Under the pieces are notes generated by a model. That model did not search any database. It saw only the letters and a list, made by a program, of their open reading frames with translations, and had not been told where the DNA came from. Both the position numbers and the translations under genes were made by a program. Of a stretch of 28,003 nt of DNA, positions 15,525-23,791 are shown in pieces. Source of the DNA: DATKKX01 sp035542775 (GTDB taxonomy: Bacteria > Planctomycetota > Phycisphaerae > UBA1845 > UTPLA1); NCBI GenBank assembly GCA_035542775.1, contig DATKKX010000396.1:1-28003 (forward strand). Reading direction: 5' to 3'. The number at the start of each line of letters is the position of its first letter. The first letter of the stretch is position 1.

Positions 15525-16528
15525 AAGTAGTCATTCTGCACGATCGCATCAGCGAGGACGCCAGAACGGATGAACGGGATGCGCTCGTCCAGGCCGAGGC
15601 CGTCTCATCGGCACTGGCGGAGTTAGGGCATGCGCCGACGACGGCACAATTCTCGCTCGATCTTCCCGCCGTGTCCGACCACCTGCGCCAGCTGGAGCCC
15701 GACATCGTATTCAACCTCGTCGAGTCGGTTGAATCGCTTGGCAGTCTGATCCACCTTGCGCCGGCTTTGTTGGACAGCCTGAGCATTCCCTATACCGGCG
15801 CTCCGACCGAGGCGGTGTTCCTGACCTCGAACAAGCTCCTGGCCAAGCAGCTCCTAGCGGCCAACGGCGTTGCCACACCCCCATGGTTTACGACCGCCTC
15901 GCACCAGGCGGGGTTTGCGCAGGGGCAGAGCGGTCGCTACATCGTCAAGTCCGTCTGGGAGCATGCCTCCGTCGGCCTGGATGAGAGCGCGGTCCTCGAG
16001 GCCGGGCGGCTTGAGGATCTGACTGGTGAGTTGCGAACCAGGGAAAACCGGCTTGGAGGCCAGGCCTTTGCCGAACGGTACATCGACGGCCGCGAGTTCA
16101 ACCTCTCGGTCCTGGCGGGCGGGGATGGCCCGCACGTGCTGCCTCATGCCGAGATTCGCTTCGTAGATTATGGTGACGACCGGCTGAGGATCGTCGGTTA
16201 TGCGGCCAAATGGGACGAGCAGTCCTTCGAATACAGCCATACGCCGCGCAGCTTTGACTTTGGTCCGGGGGATGCAGGCCTTCTGAGAGAGCTCTCCCGG
16301 ATTGCCCTGGAGTGCTGGCGGCTTTTCGACCTCCGCGGATACGCGCGAGTGGATTTTCGTATCGACCGGGCGGGCAAGCCTTGGGTACTGGAGATCAATG
16401 CGAACCCGTGCCTGTCACCGGATGCCGGCTTCGCTGCCGCGGCCCAGCGTGCCGGCCTGGAGTTCACTGAGGTCGTGCGGCGGATCGTGGCGGACGTACG
16501 AAAGCCCCTGCCGAGGGCCTGCGGTTGA
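15521..16528 (+). CDS. D-Ala-D-Ala-ligase-like ATP-grasp carboxylate-amine ligase (second)
   Basis: A 335-residue ATP-grasp enzyme, clearly different from the first: YIVKSVWEHASVGL at 140-153, AERYIDGREF at 184-193, D278 in ARVDFR, and E291, N293, N295 in LEINANPCLSPDAG. The ligand-side segment (NANPCLSPDAGFAAAA) replaces the NPLPGLxPTHSDLP of the first enzyme, so the acceptor is probably different. The N-terminal domain includes NLVESV near 65 and the P-YTGA loop near 90. The start ATG lies inside the previous gene's stop (ATGA overlap); the GGGAGGCAGGGA stretch upstream is also part of a hairpin. The two ligases likely act one after the other in the same pathway. The GNAT gene follows after 79 bases. 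Confidence 0.85.
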   Translation: MKVVILHDRISEDARTDERDALVQAEAVSSALAELGHAPTTAQFSLDLPAVSDHLRQLEPDIVFNLVESVESLGSLIHLAPALLDSLSIPYTGAPTEAVFLTSNKLLAKQLLAANGVATPPWFTTASHQAGFAQGQSGRYIVKSVWEHASVGLDESAVLEAGRLEDLTGELRTRENRLGGQAFAERYIDGREFNLSVLAGGDGPHVLPHAEIRFVDYGDDRLRIVGYAAKWDEQSFEYSHTPRSFDFGPGDAGLLRELSRIALECWRLFDLRGYARVDFRIDRAGKPWVLEINANPCLSPDAGFAAAAQRAGLEFTEVVRRIVADVRKPLPRACG

Positions 16529-16607
16529 TCTACAATGCTTGGGCGATGCCGGACGGCATGACAGCGGGGGCGGAATGGGGGTTTGCCGCAGGGCATGAGG
16601 AAATCGC

Positions 16608-17087
16608 GTGGAATTCCGACAACAGGCACGGCCGTCAGACGAGGCAGCGGTAAGAGAAATCGTCTCCTCGACCGGCTTCTTCAGCGAAGCGGAGGTGGAC
16701 GTCGCGGTCGAGCTCGTCCAAGAGCGTCTCCGGCGGGGAGATGCCAGCGGCTACTTCTTCCTCTTCGCCGAAATCGATGGCCGACCCGTCGGTTACGCGT
16801 GTTATGGCCCCATCGCCTGCACGATCGGGAGTTATGACCTTTACTGGATCGCCGTTCATAAGGAATACCAGCATCGCGGGCTTGGCCGGGCCCTATTGCT
16901 CGCCACGGAGCGCAAGATCTGGGAGGCGAAGGGACGCCGGATTTACGTGGAAACCTCCTCCCGCCCACAATACCGTCCCACTCGCGAGTTTTACGCCCAT
17001 TTCGATTACCGGGTCGAAGCAGAACTGGCTGACTTCTATGCCCCGGGCGACGGCAAGATCATTTACTCGAAAGCAGCGGGTCTTTGA
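16608..17087 (+). CDS. GNAT-family N-acetyltransferase
   Basis: A 159-residue acetyltransferase with the GNAT fold: beta strands around GYACYGPIACTIGSYDLYWI, the acetyl-CoA loop QHRGLGRALL near 86-95, and a C-terminal YVETSSRPQYRPTREFYAHF segment for motif B. It transfers acetyl from acetyl-CoA to an amine. The start is a GTG at 16608 with a GAGGAAA box 8 bases upstream. As last gene of the kamA/ATP-grasp cluster it is the natural candidate to acetylate the beta-lysine-derived product, comparable in principle to AblB, the acetyltransferase that makes N-acetyl-beta-lysine with AblA (KamA-type). It is much shorter than AblB, and its substrate is unknown. Confidence 0.85.
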   Translation: MEFRQQARPSDEAAVREIVSSTGFFSEAEVDVAVELVQERLRRGDASGYFFLFAEIDGRPVGYACYGPIACTIGSYDLYWIAVHKEYQHRGLGRALLLATERKIWEAKGRRIYVETSSRPQYRPTREFYAHFDYRVEAELADFYAPGDGKIIYSKAAGL

Positions 17088-17096
17088 GCCTGGCCC

Positions 17097-17130
17097 GGCC
17101 GCGCCCTGCGGCCATTTCCTTGGCGCGGCC
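17097..17130 (+). terminator. GC-rich hairpin after the GNAT gene
   Basis: A perfect 9-bp stem GGCCGCGCC (17097-17105) and GGCGCGGCC (17122-17130) with a 16-base loop lies 9 bases after the GNAT stop. There is no T-run, so it is a probable but not classic terminator marking the end of the cluster. Confidence 0.5.
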
Positions 17131-17161
17131 ACGGTGCCCATAAACATCTCCCTCGGTTCCC

Positions 17162-17189
17162 TTTACCTGCCGAACCTCTTGACTACAAT
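17162..17189 (+). promoter_or_regulatory. Candidate promoter of the transhydrogenase operon
   Basis: TTTACC (17162-17167), 16-base spacer, TACAAT (17184-17189). The predicted start near 17196 gives a leader of about 100 bases before the pntAA ATG at 17294. Confidence 0.45.
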
Positions 17190-17293
17190 CCCCGGCTCAC
17201 CCTGATTGCGACACCGGGAGGCGAGACCTAAGAACCCGGCGACCGCTGGTGCGAAGCTCTTTTCTCGCCAGGCAGCCGCCCAGTGAGGGCACT

Positions 17294-18433
17294 ATGAAGA
17301 TCGTGGTTCCGAAGGAGACTCGACCAGGCGAGCGGAGAGTTGCGCTGGTGCCTGAGTCCTGCAAGAAGCTGATCGGCAAGGGCGCGACCGTCGCCGTGCA
17401 GAGCGGGGCGGGCTCGGCCTCGTTCTTCTCCGACGACGCTTTTCATGCGGTCGGGGTGGGCGTGGAGGCCGACGGCGATGCGATGGTGGCCTCAGGCGAC
17501 CTTGTCGCCAAGGTTCAGGCACCCACAACTGCGGAAATCTCGCGTTTTCGCGAAGGCGCCATGCTGCTGGCCTCGTTCCAGCCTACCAAGACTCTGGAAT
17601 CGGTGCGTGAGCTGGCCGCCAGGCGGATTACGGCCTTCTCGACGGATTGCATCCCGCGAATCACCAGGGCCCAGTCGATGGATACCCTGTCGGCCATGTC
17701 CAACATCGCCGGGTACAAAGCGGTTTTGATCGCCGCAAACGAGCTGGCCAAGTACTTTCCCATGCTGATGACGGCAGCAGGGACGATCTTTGCCGCCAAG
17801 GTATTCGTCATCGGAGCAGGAGTGGCGGGCCTGCAGGCCATGGCGACCGCCAAGCGGCTGGGGGCGACGGTCACGGCCACTGATACGCGCAAGACGGTTG
17901 CCGAGCAGGTGCAAAGCCTAGGCGGCAGATTCGTCGGCGTGGAAAGTGCGGAGGATGCCCAGACCGCCAGCGGCTACGCCAAAGAGCTTTCCCAGGATTT
18001 CTATAAGAAGCAGGCCGAGTTGATCGCCCAGCAGTGCGCCGCCAATGACGTGGTGATTACGACCGCCCTGATCGGCGGGGTGAAGGCCCCCAAGTTGATC
18101 ACCGCCGAGATGGTCCGGGGCATGCAGCCGGGCTCCGTCATCGTGGACTTGGCCGCGGAAGCGGGTGGCAATTGCGAGCTTACGCGGCCAGGAGAAACAG
18201 TCGTCGAGAACGGTGTGAGGATAGTCGGTCCGCTCAACCTCCCTTCGGAGATGCCCAAGGACAGCAGCACGCTGTTTTCGCGAAACCTGGCCACGTTTAT
18301 CCTTGCTTTTTGGAAGGACAATGCCTTCAACCTCGACCTTGGGGATGAAATCATCAAAGGGGCAGTGATCACGCATAACGGCGAAGTGGTTCACGCGCCG
18401 GCCAAGGCTGCCCTGCAGGCAGGGGGGGCGTAA
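17294..18433 (+). CDS. pntAA: NAD(P) transhydrogenase, subunit alpha part 1 (NAD-binding)
   Basis: A 379-residue NAD(H)-binding subunit of the proton-translocating transhydrogenase, which uses the proton gradient to drive hydride transfer from NADH to NADP+. It begins MKIVVPKETRPGERRVALVP, has a MDTLSAMSNIAGYKAV segment near 135, and the NAD Rossmann motif VFVIGAGVAGLQAM near 170 followed by TATDTR. It resembles alanine dehydrogenase, but the operon with pntAB and pntB decides the call. The ATG at 17294 has GAGGG 5 bases upstream; the frame is open about 15 codons farther up without a ribosome site. The stop is 51 bases before pntAB. Confidence 0.93.
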   Translation: MKIVVPKETRPGERRVALVPESCKKLIGKGATVAVQSGAGSASFFSDDAFHAVGVGVEADGDAMVASGDLVAKVQAPTTAEISRFREGAMLLASFQPTKTLESVRELAARRITAFSTDCIPRITRAQSMDTLSAMSNIAGYKAVLIAANELAKYFPMLMTAAGTIFAAKVFVIGAGVAGLQAMATAKRLGATVTATDTRKTVAEQVQSLGGRFVGVESAEDAQTASGYAKELSQDFYKKQAELIAQQCAANDVVITTALIGGVKAPKLITAEMVRGMQPGSVIVDLAAEAGGNCELTRPGETVVENGVRIVGPLNLPSEMPKDSSTLFSRNLATFILAFWKDNAFNLDLGDEIIKGAVITHNGEVVHAPAKAALQAGGA

Positions 18434-18484
18434 CCGGCCGGAGATTCCGGCTGCTCGGATCTGCATGAAAGGAGCGATCTTGCG

Positions 18485-18973
18485 ATGCCTTTGAAGCTGA
18501 TGTCATGGCTGCTCGGGACGGCGCTGATTTTGCTGCCGGTGGCGGGTGCCGTCGCACAGGCGCCGACTACCGCGGCACCGGCCGCCAAGCCGGCGGTCTC
18601 GCACCAAGCTCCGGCCACAGCGACGCCGCCTGCGAAGGCAGAAACCAAGACGGAGCAAGTCCTGGAGAAGGCCGAATCGCTCGACTTCATGTCCATGGTC
18701 TTCGTCTTCATGCTGGCGACGTTCATCGGCATCGGCGTCATCATCCGCGTGTCCAGACTCCTGCACACGCCGCTGATGTCGCTGACCAATGCCATTTCGG
18801 CCATCGCCGTCGTCGGATCGATCATCGTGGCCGGCGGAGGGCACTACACAACACCCATTCGAGTGCTGGGAGCAATTGCTCTTTTCTGCTCCATGACCAA
18901 CATCATCAGCGGGTTCCTTATCACCGACCGGATGCTGAAGATGTTCAAGACCAGGCCGGGAGGTAAGGAATGA
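18485..18973 (+). CDS. pntAB: NAD(P) transhydrogenase, subunit alpha part 2, with unusual N-terminal extension
   Basis: The C-terminal 95 residues are a normal PntAB membrane domain: helices around SMVFVFMLATFIGIGVIIRV, the conserved HTPLMSLTNAIS near 93-104, and two more helices to the end. The first 65 residues are unusual: a signal-peptide-like sequence (MPLKLMSWLLGTALILLPVAGAVA|QA) and an Ala/Pro/Thr/Lys-rich linker. PntAB proteins are usually about 100 residues and lack this. The leader suggests that the N-terminus is exported before the first helix, or it may be an extra helix. The ATG at 18485 has GGAG about 9 bases upstream. The stop overlaps the pntB start by four bases (ATGA). Confidence 0.9.
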   Translation: MPLKLMSWLLGTALILLPVAGAVAQAPTTAAPAAKPAVSHQAPATATPPAKAETKTEQVLEKAESLDFMSMVFVFMLATFIGIGVIIRVSRLLHTPLMSLTNAISAIAVVGSIIVAGGGHYTTPIRVLGAIALFCSMTNIISGFLITDRMLKMFKTRPGGKE

Positions 18974-20376
18974 CTACTTACCTCATTCAAATCGCCTATC
19001 TCATCGCTACCGGGCTGTTCGTCTTCTCCCTGCACTGGATGAACAGCCCCAAGACCGCCCGGCGAGCCATCTTCGCCGGCGTCGCCGCCATGCTCATTGC
19101 CGTCGTGGCGACGTGGTGCAATCCGCAGGTCGTCAAGCACTATTGGGTGATCTTCCCCATCATCGCGGCGATTCTCCCGGGCGTCTGGCTCTCGCTGATC
19201 CCGCTGACGGCGGTTCCACAACGGACCGCACTTTCCCATGCCTTCGGCGGCCTCGCCGCCGGGCTCGTCGGCGCCGCCGAGTATTTCCACTGGTTCTTCC
19301 ATGAACCTCAGATGATCACCGGGTTTCGAATGGGAGCCGTCGTTGCGGAGATCATCCTGGGTTTCCTTACCTTTACCGGCAGCCTTGTCGCTGCCGGTAA
19401 ACTTCAGGAGATCAAATGGATCCCGCAACGGCCCTGGGTTTATAAGGGCCAGAACTACGTCAACTTCTCCGCCTTTGGCCTTGCCGTCCTCCTGGGCATT
19501 GTGCTGATCCTCTACCCCAGCACCCGGCTCTCACCGGTTGCCTTCGCCGCGGTCATCGCCCTGGCCCTCAATTTCGGCTGGATGCTTGTCCTCCCGATCG
19601 GCGGGGCGGACATGCCCACGGTGATCTCGATCCTGAACTCCTACGCCGGGCTCTCGGCGGTGGCGATGGGCTTCGTGGTGGACAACAAGCTGCTCATCAC
19701 CGCCGGGGCCTTGGACGGCTCCTCGGGCCTCATCCTCTCAATCATCATGTGCAAGGCCATGAACCGCTCCTTCACCAACGTGCTGTTTGGCGCGTTCGGG
19801 CAGATTCAGAAGAAGGCGGCCACGACGGAAAAGAGGACGGTCAAGAGCGAAACGCCGGAAGGGGCCGCTCAAGTCCTGGAGCAGGCCAATCTGGTCGTTG
19901 TCATCCCCGGCTACGGTATGGCCGTTGCCCAAGCCCAGCACCGCGTCCGCGAGCTTTATGACCAGCTCACCAAGCGGGGCATCACAGTCAAGTTCGCCAT
20001 CCACCCGGTGGCCGGCCGGATGCCCGGTCACATGAACGTCCTTTTGGCCGAAGCGGAGATTCCTTACGACCACTTGGTGGAGATGGATGAGATCAATCCG
20101 GAGATGCCGCAGGCCGACGTGGCCCTGGTGATAGGGGCCAACGATGTGGTGAACCCCGCTGCCCGGCACGACAAAACCAGTCCAATCTACGGCATGCCGA
20201 TCATCGATGCCGACAAGGCCAAGACTGTTTTCGCCATCAAGCGGAGCATGAATCCCGGCTTCGCAGGCATCGAAAACGAGCTTTACTACGCCGAGAGGAC
20301 TTTCATGATCTTCGGCGACGCCAAGAACGTCGTCGGCGAGCTGGTCAAACAGCTCTCTGGCCATACGGGCATTTGA
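18970..20376 (+). CDS. pntB: NAD(P) transhydrogenase, subunit beta
   Basis: A 468-residue PntB. Residues about 1-285 carry eight to nine membrane helices that form the proton channel (for example LIQIAYLIATGLFVFSL, PIGGADMPTVISILNSYAGL near 212-231 and VVDNKLLITAGALDGSSG). Residues about 305-465 are the NADP(H)-binding domain III: VIPGYGMAVAQAQH, HPVAGRMPGHMNVLLAEA, GANDVVNPAA, and KRSMNPGFAGIENELYY, all standard. With PntAA and PntAB it makes a complete transhydrogenase that supplies NADPH. The ATG overlaps the pntAB stop and has GGAGG 6 bases upstream. Confidence 0.95.
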   Translation: MTTYLIQIAYLIATGLFVFSLHWMNSPKTARRAIFAGVAAMLIAVVATWCNPQVVKHYWVIFPIIAAILPGVWLSLIPLTAVPQRTALSHAFGGLAAGLVGAAEYFHWFFHEPQMITGFRMGAVVAEIILGFLTFTGSLVAAGKLQEIKWIPQRPWVYKGQNYVNFSAFGLAVLLGIVLILYPSTRLSPVAFAAVIALALNFGWMLVLPIGGADMPTVISILNSYAGLSAVAMGFVVDNKLLITAGALDGSSGLILSIIMCKAMNRSFTNVLFGAFGQIQKKAATTEKRTVKSETPEGAAQVLEQANLVVVIPGYGMAVAQAQHRVRELYDQLTKRGITVKFAIHPVAGRMPGHMNVLLAEAEIPYDHLVEMDEINPEMPQADVALVIGANDVVNPAARHDKTSPIYGMPIIDADKAKTVFAIKRSMNPGFAGIENELYYAERTFMIFGDAKNVVGELVKQLSGHTGI

Positions 20377-20734
20377 CCGAAACCGATGCCGTTGCGGCGA
20401 CTTTCCGGCCAGTCTTCGCGCTTCCCAGGGCCGGCTTGCTCATGTCTTGCCACCGTGTTGCCGAGAATAAACAAGATCGCAACCTCCGTTTCTGACAGAG
20501 ACTATGGGCCCTTGTTATCTAGTCCGTCGTGCAGGGCGTTGCGTTCAGGCAACACCGTAGGGTGTCGGGCATTTGGACCTCGCGTGCCTGTGAATCGACA
20601 TGACTCGTTGCAGTAGCAAGAGTTGGAGCCCGGGCTCGGAGATTATGGGCAATATGAGACGCGGTGGCATCTCGGTTGCGGCGACTCGCCCGGGCAGCGG
20701 TGAGCGGCCCGATCGGCGGGAGCAGGGTAAATCA
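20377..20734. other. Intergenic region between pntB and the PilZ gene
   Basis: About 360 bases. A CCGGCC (near 20408) to GGCCGG (near 20430) inverted repeat shortly after pntB may end that operon but has no T-run. The rest carries only short palindromes such as GGAGCCCGGGCTC (near 20625). The PilZ frame is open back to 20600, so part of this region could be coding if an earlier start is used. No riboswitch consensus was recognised. Confidence 0.3.
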
Positions 20735-21106
20735 ATGGCGCCGGAGACATTATCGCGGAGTTCAGACCCGGCCGAACGGCGGATCCATCGCCGCATGAGC
20801 ATCCGCCTGCCGGTGGAGTGCCGCCGCGAAGGAGACGGGCGCTCTCTGGTCGTCCGCACCATCACGCAAAATGTCAGCACCGGGGGTCTATATCTGGAGC
20901 TGGACTCACCGGACTTCGCTCTGGGGGACAACCTTCGTGTGGACTTGACCGTCCCGGCCGCTGAGGGGGTATCCCCGTATCAGGGCCGAGCAACATGCAA
21001 CGCCCAGGTCGTCCGCCTCGATCCACCCGAGAGGACGACCGAGGAGAAGCGGCGGCGATTCGGCGTCGCCGCGCGCTTCCTCGATCGACTCCGCATTTCG
21101 TATTAG
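20735..21106 (+). CDS. PilZ-domain protein (probable c-di-GMP effector)
   Basis: A 123-residue, nearly single-domain PilZ protein. The N-terminal arginine motif appears as ERRIHRRMSIRLPVE near residue 15-29 (RxxxR type) and the second c-di-GMP contact as NVSTGGLYLEL ((D/N)xSxxG) near 47. A beta barrel follows, ending FGVAARFLD. Both c-di-GMP-binding motifs are intact, so it should bind the second messenger; its partner is not known. I chose ATG 20735 with AGGG 7 bases upstream; the ATGs at 20645 and 20600 give longer, basic, unconserved leaders. It is convergent with the metzincin-type protease, with only 9 bases between the stop codons. Confidence 0.8.
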   Translation: MAPETLSRSSDPAERRIHRRMSIRLPVECRREGDGRSLVVRTITQNVSTGGLYLELDSPDFALGDNLRVDLTVPAAEGVSPYQGRATCNAQVVRLDPPERTTEEKRRRFGVAARFLDRLRISY

Positions 21107-21115
21107 ACGATCAGG

Positions 21116-22414
21116 CTACTGTTTTTGGGTGATAGGGATATCCGGGATACCCTGCTCATCACGCCAGTTGCTCGACGGCTGCGGTGCGACGTCCGCTGAT
21201 CGGACCCGCGCGCCGCCGCTCGCCGGATTGGGGCCGAGGTTCTGGAGCAGAGTCGCCACTTCGTCCTGAAAGCCGGTTTGGAACACGTCTTTCTGCAACT
21301 GCGACCGCATGAAGGTTGCATCGATTTCCAAGACCTGTCTGGCACTGCCCGCGGTGGCCATGATGTCGCCCGATCCGAGGTTGTGCTCCAGGCCGAGCAG
21401 ATGGCCCAGCTCGTGGCCGGCGATGTTGGCCATCGCTTGGGCAACCTCCTCGGCTGACGGCTGCAGAGCCTCCCAGAGAGCGAGGTCCTCCGAGTAGATA
21501 ATGGCCTCTTGCTGCAAGTACATGTTGCCCGTGTCCACGTTGTCCGCCAGACCCAGGTAATCGGCGTTGTAATTGCCGAAGTAGAGAGTCGAGTGTTGAT
21601 CGCTTGGCGGAGAACTATGCTTGCTGTCGAGCAATACGACGTTGAATGCGATAAGATCGCGGTTCAGGAAATCCACGACCAGGCCGGCGATATAGTCGGT
21701 CTGGCCCGCGAGGCGGCCCGAAATCGACTCCGCGCTGAACCGGTTCATCACCACGACCGGCTCCAGGCCGATCTGCACGCTGGCGCCTCCTTCGAAATCC
21801 AGATAGACGATCTGCTGGCGGGCCTGCCTTAACGCGGCCCCGGGCTCCCGCCGGACGCGAATGCTATAGGAGCCGGAATCGAAGCGGCCTTGGTCGGAGG
21901 CGAAGTGTCGGCCGATGGAGATGGCGATGCCGACGTAGAGCTGGGACGTATCCGCCTGAAGGACCTGGGAGATGTAGGGGTCTATCAACCCGCCGTAGTA
22001 GGAACGATCGTCGTTCGCATCTATCAGGTTCTGGCCGCCGTCAAAGAGGGCGGCCACCGTGTTCAGGCCGTCGTGGCCGGTCACATCCACAATGATGCGA
22101 TCCCCGGCAAGAGCCGGGCCCAGGGAGTAGATATCGACGTCCTCATGGTAGTCGAGAGTGCCTTCAATCACGATTTCGCCGCTGTCCGGCAGCGTGGCCG
22201 GTTGCGCCTGGTCGAAACTTTCGTTGTCGTACGGCTCCTCCGGCACCGGGCTGCGTACCGGCGGCATCTCACCGCCCTGGTCGGGTCGCGATCGCGCGGC
22301 GCTGTCACTGGTGGGAACGGGCCATGCGTCGCAGCCGGTGAGCGAGCACATCGCGAAAATCGTCAGCAGGGAATGGATAATCGGCGGGGTCCTGCGGAGT
22401 CGCTTGGCGTACAA
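21116..22414 (-). CDS. Lipoprotein metalloprotease (metzincin type) with PPC-like domain
   Basis: A 432-residue lipoprotein: arginine-rich start, hydrophobic core and lipobox LTGC (C28). Residues about 65-195 resemble a bacterial pre-peptidase C-terminal (PPC) beta-sandwich: GEIVIEGTLDYHEDVDIYSL, GDRIIVDVTGHDGLNTVAAL, LYVGIAISIG. The catalytic part, about 205-360, has the zinc motif HELGHLLGLEH (334-344), with the metzincin HExxHxxGxxH pattern, and a Met-turn in GDIMATAG (M352). It should be an extracellular or periplasmic peptidase; substrate unknown. The start is a TTG at 22414 with GGAGG 7 bases upstream, clearly better than upstream options. The C-terminal 80 residues have no recognised domain. 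Confidence 0.75.
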   Translation of the reverse strand: MYAKRLRRTPPIIHSLLTIFAMCSLTGCDAWPVPTSDSAARSRPDQGGEMPPVRSPVPEEPYDNESFDQAQPATLPDSGEIVIEGTLDYHEDVDIYSLGPALAGDRIIVDVTGHDGLNTVAALFDGGQNLIDANDDRSYYGGLIDPYISQVLQADTSQLYVGIAISIGRHFASDQGRFDSGSYSIRVRREPGAALRQARQQIVYLDFEGGASVQIGLEPVVVMNRFSAESISGRLAGQTDYIAGLVVDFLNRDLIAFNVVLLDSKHSSPPSDQHSTLYFGNYNADYLGLADNVDTGNMYLQQEAIIYSEDLALWEALQPSAEEVAQAMANIAGHELGHLLGLEHNLGSGDIMATAGSARQVLEIDATFMRSQLQKDVFQTGFQDEVATLLQNLGPNPASGGARVRSADVAPQPSSNWRDEQGIPDIPITQKQ

Positions 22415-22691
22415 TGGTGGACCTCCGGTCCTCCAGCGTACTTCCTGAGCGACGCTGAGAGCCCGCAATGCGGTACGGCCGAATCAGTACCGCGGATTCT
22501 CATTGGCGACCGCCTCCTGATGTCAGGCAGATCGCTCGGGCTAATGTCGGCAGGCCGGCGGAAAAAATCCAGTGGTTTTACCCGGTCCCAATACTGAGAA
22601 TCGCGGAGCGGCTACTCGCGGTCCCAAAAGAAGGGTCTGCAACCAGCAGCGCTGACAGGGACCGGGATGTTATTGAGCCGGTGTCATCACA

Positions 22692-23612
22692 ATGGCATTT
22701 GCAGCGGCTGATTACCGTGACAAAGTGCTGGTGGCGGATGGGGATTTCGCCCTGGAATTATCCGCGCGACACGGTTCCGGATTCCCAATGATCGAGCAGG
22801 CGAATCTGCGGCGACCGGAAATCGTGAAGGATATCGCCGACGCGTTTCTGGACGCGGGAGCGGGGGTGCTGGTGGCCAACACCGCGGGCGCGAATCGGAT
22901 CACCTTGGCCTCCATGGTTCAGGCGGAGGAGATATCGGAAGGCGACATCGCGGCCATGGCTCGCCAGGGGGCGGCGATCTGTCGGGCGGCGATATCGGAC
23001 TGGCCGGGGAGCGACTGTCTCGTCTTCGGGGAGATGGGTCCGACCGGCAAGCTGTTGTTGCTCGATGAGATCGATGCGACGGAGCTGTACTCGGCGTATG
23101 CCGCCCAAGCCGAGGCCTTGGCCGAAGGAGGTGCTGACGCGATTATCTGCCAGTCTTTCACGGAGATTGAGTCGTTATGTGTGGCAATCCGCGCGGCTGT
23201 CGGAGGCACGGGACTGCCGGTCATCGGCAGCATGAGCTTTGATTGCGGAGCTGACCGGACGGAAACGACCCTCGGCGTCACCCCGCCGCAGGCATGCGCG
23301 GCCATGCTGGAAGCGGGTGCGTGCGTTATCGGCGCGGACTGCGGCGTGAGCCCGGACGATCTACCGGCGGCAGTGGCCCTGATGCGGCAATCATGTCAGG
23401 TTCCGATATGGGTGAAAGTCAACGCGGGGACGCCGCAAGTACAGGAGGGTCGCGTGGTTTATCCGGAAACTCCGGAGGAGTTTGCCCGGCGATTGCCGGC
23501 CCTTGTGAAGGCCGGGGCCAACCTGGTAGGGGGGTGCTGCGGGGCCTCGGCCGAGCACATTGCGTCGCTGGCAGCGGCGGCGCCGAGATCCAGACCGGAT
23601 TCGCGCGGTTGA
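22692..23612 (+). CDS. Homocysteine S-methyltransferase family protein
   Basis: A 306-residue TIM-barrel protein of the MmuM/BHMT/MetH N-terminal family, which moves a methyl group from a donor such as S-methylmethionine or betaine to homocysteine. Zinc ligands are present: C in GADCGV near 217 and the CC pair in GGCCGASAEH near 284. Other family marks: VANTAGANR near 60, FGEMGPTG near 112, and ICQSFTEIESL. The usual DGAMGT start is altered to DGDFALEL. The methyl donor cannot be told. It is divergent from the protease gene and carries a weak ribosome site. It is monocistronic, with a new promoter just after its stop. Confidence 0.8.
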   Translation: MAFAAADYRDKVLVADGDFALELSARHGSGFPMIEQANLRRPEIVKDIADAFLDAGAGVLVANTAGANRITLASMVQAEEISEGDIAAMARQGAAICRAAISDWPGSDCLVFGEMGPTGKLLLLDEIDATELYSAYAAQAEALAEGGADAIICQSFTEIESLCVAIRAAVGGTGLPVIGSMSFDCGADRTETTLGVTPPQACAAMLEAGACVIGADCGVSPDDLPAAVALMRQSCQVPIWVKVNAGTPQVQEGRVVYPETPEEFARRLPALVKAGANLVGGCCGASAEHIASLAAAAPRSRPDSRG

Positions 23613-23616
23613 CGCC

Positions 23617-23644
23617 TTGACCCAGCGCGTAACTTCTGTATACT
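23617..23644 (+). promoter_or_regulatory. Sigma-70-type promoter for the HEAT-repeat protein gene
   Basis: TTGACC (23617-23622), 16-base spacer, TATACT (23639-23644). Both hexamers match at 5 of 6. The start near 23651 gives a leader of about 140 bases. The leader also contains a possible 23-codon reading frame (ATG 23657 to TAG 23728) with no clear ribosome site. Confidence 0.6.
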
Positions 23645-23791
23645 AAAGGGTCTAGCATGAACGGGCGCTCAAGCGGAACGGAACAGGCGCCCACCACCCC
23701 TGGGACGTTGGGGGTCCAGCGGCCGTAGCCTGCCAAAACGTGCGGTAGTCCCCCCATTATTCGTCCGAAGATGATCTCCGGAGGTTCCAGA

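Noticed and set aside
13321..16528. Peptidoglycan role (D-Ala-D-Ala ligase) for the two ATP-grasp genes
   Set aside because: No mur genes are nearby, there are two unlike copies, and they are linked to an aminomutase and an acetyltransferase; the context favours another amide-forming role.
20377..20734. A c-di-GMP riboswitch before the PilZ gene
   Set aside because: The region has short palindromes, but I could not find the conserved GEMM core sequence.
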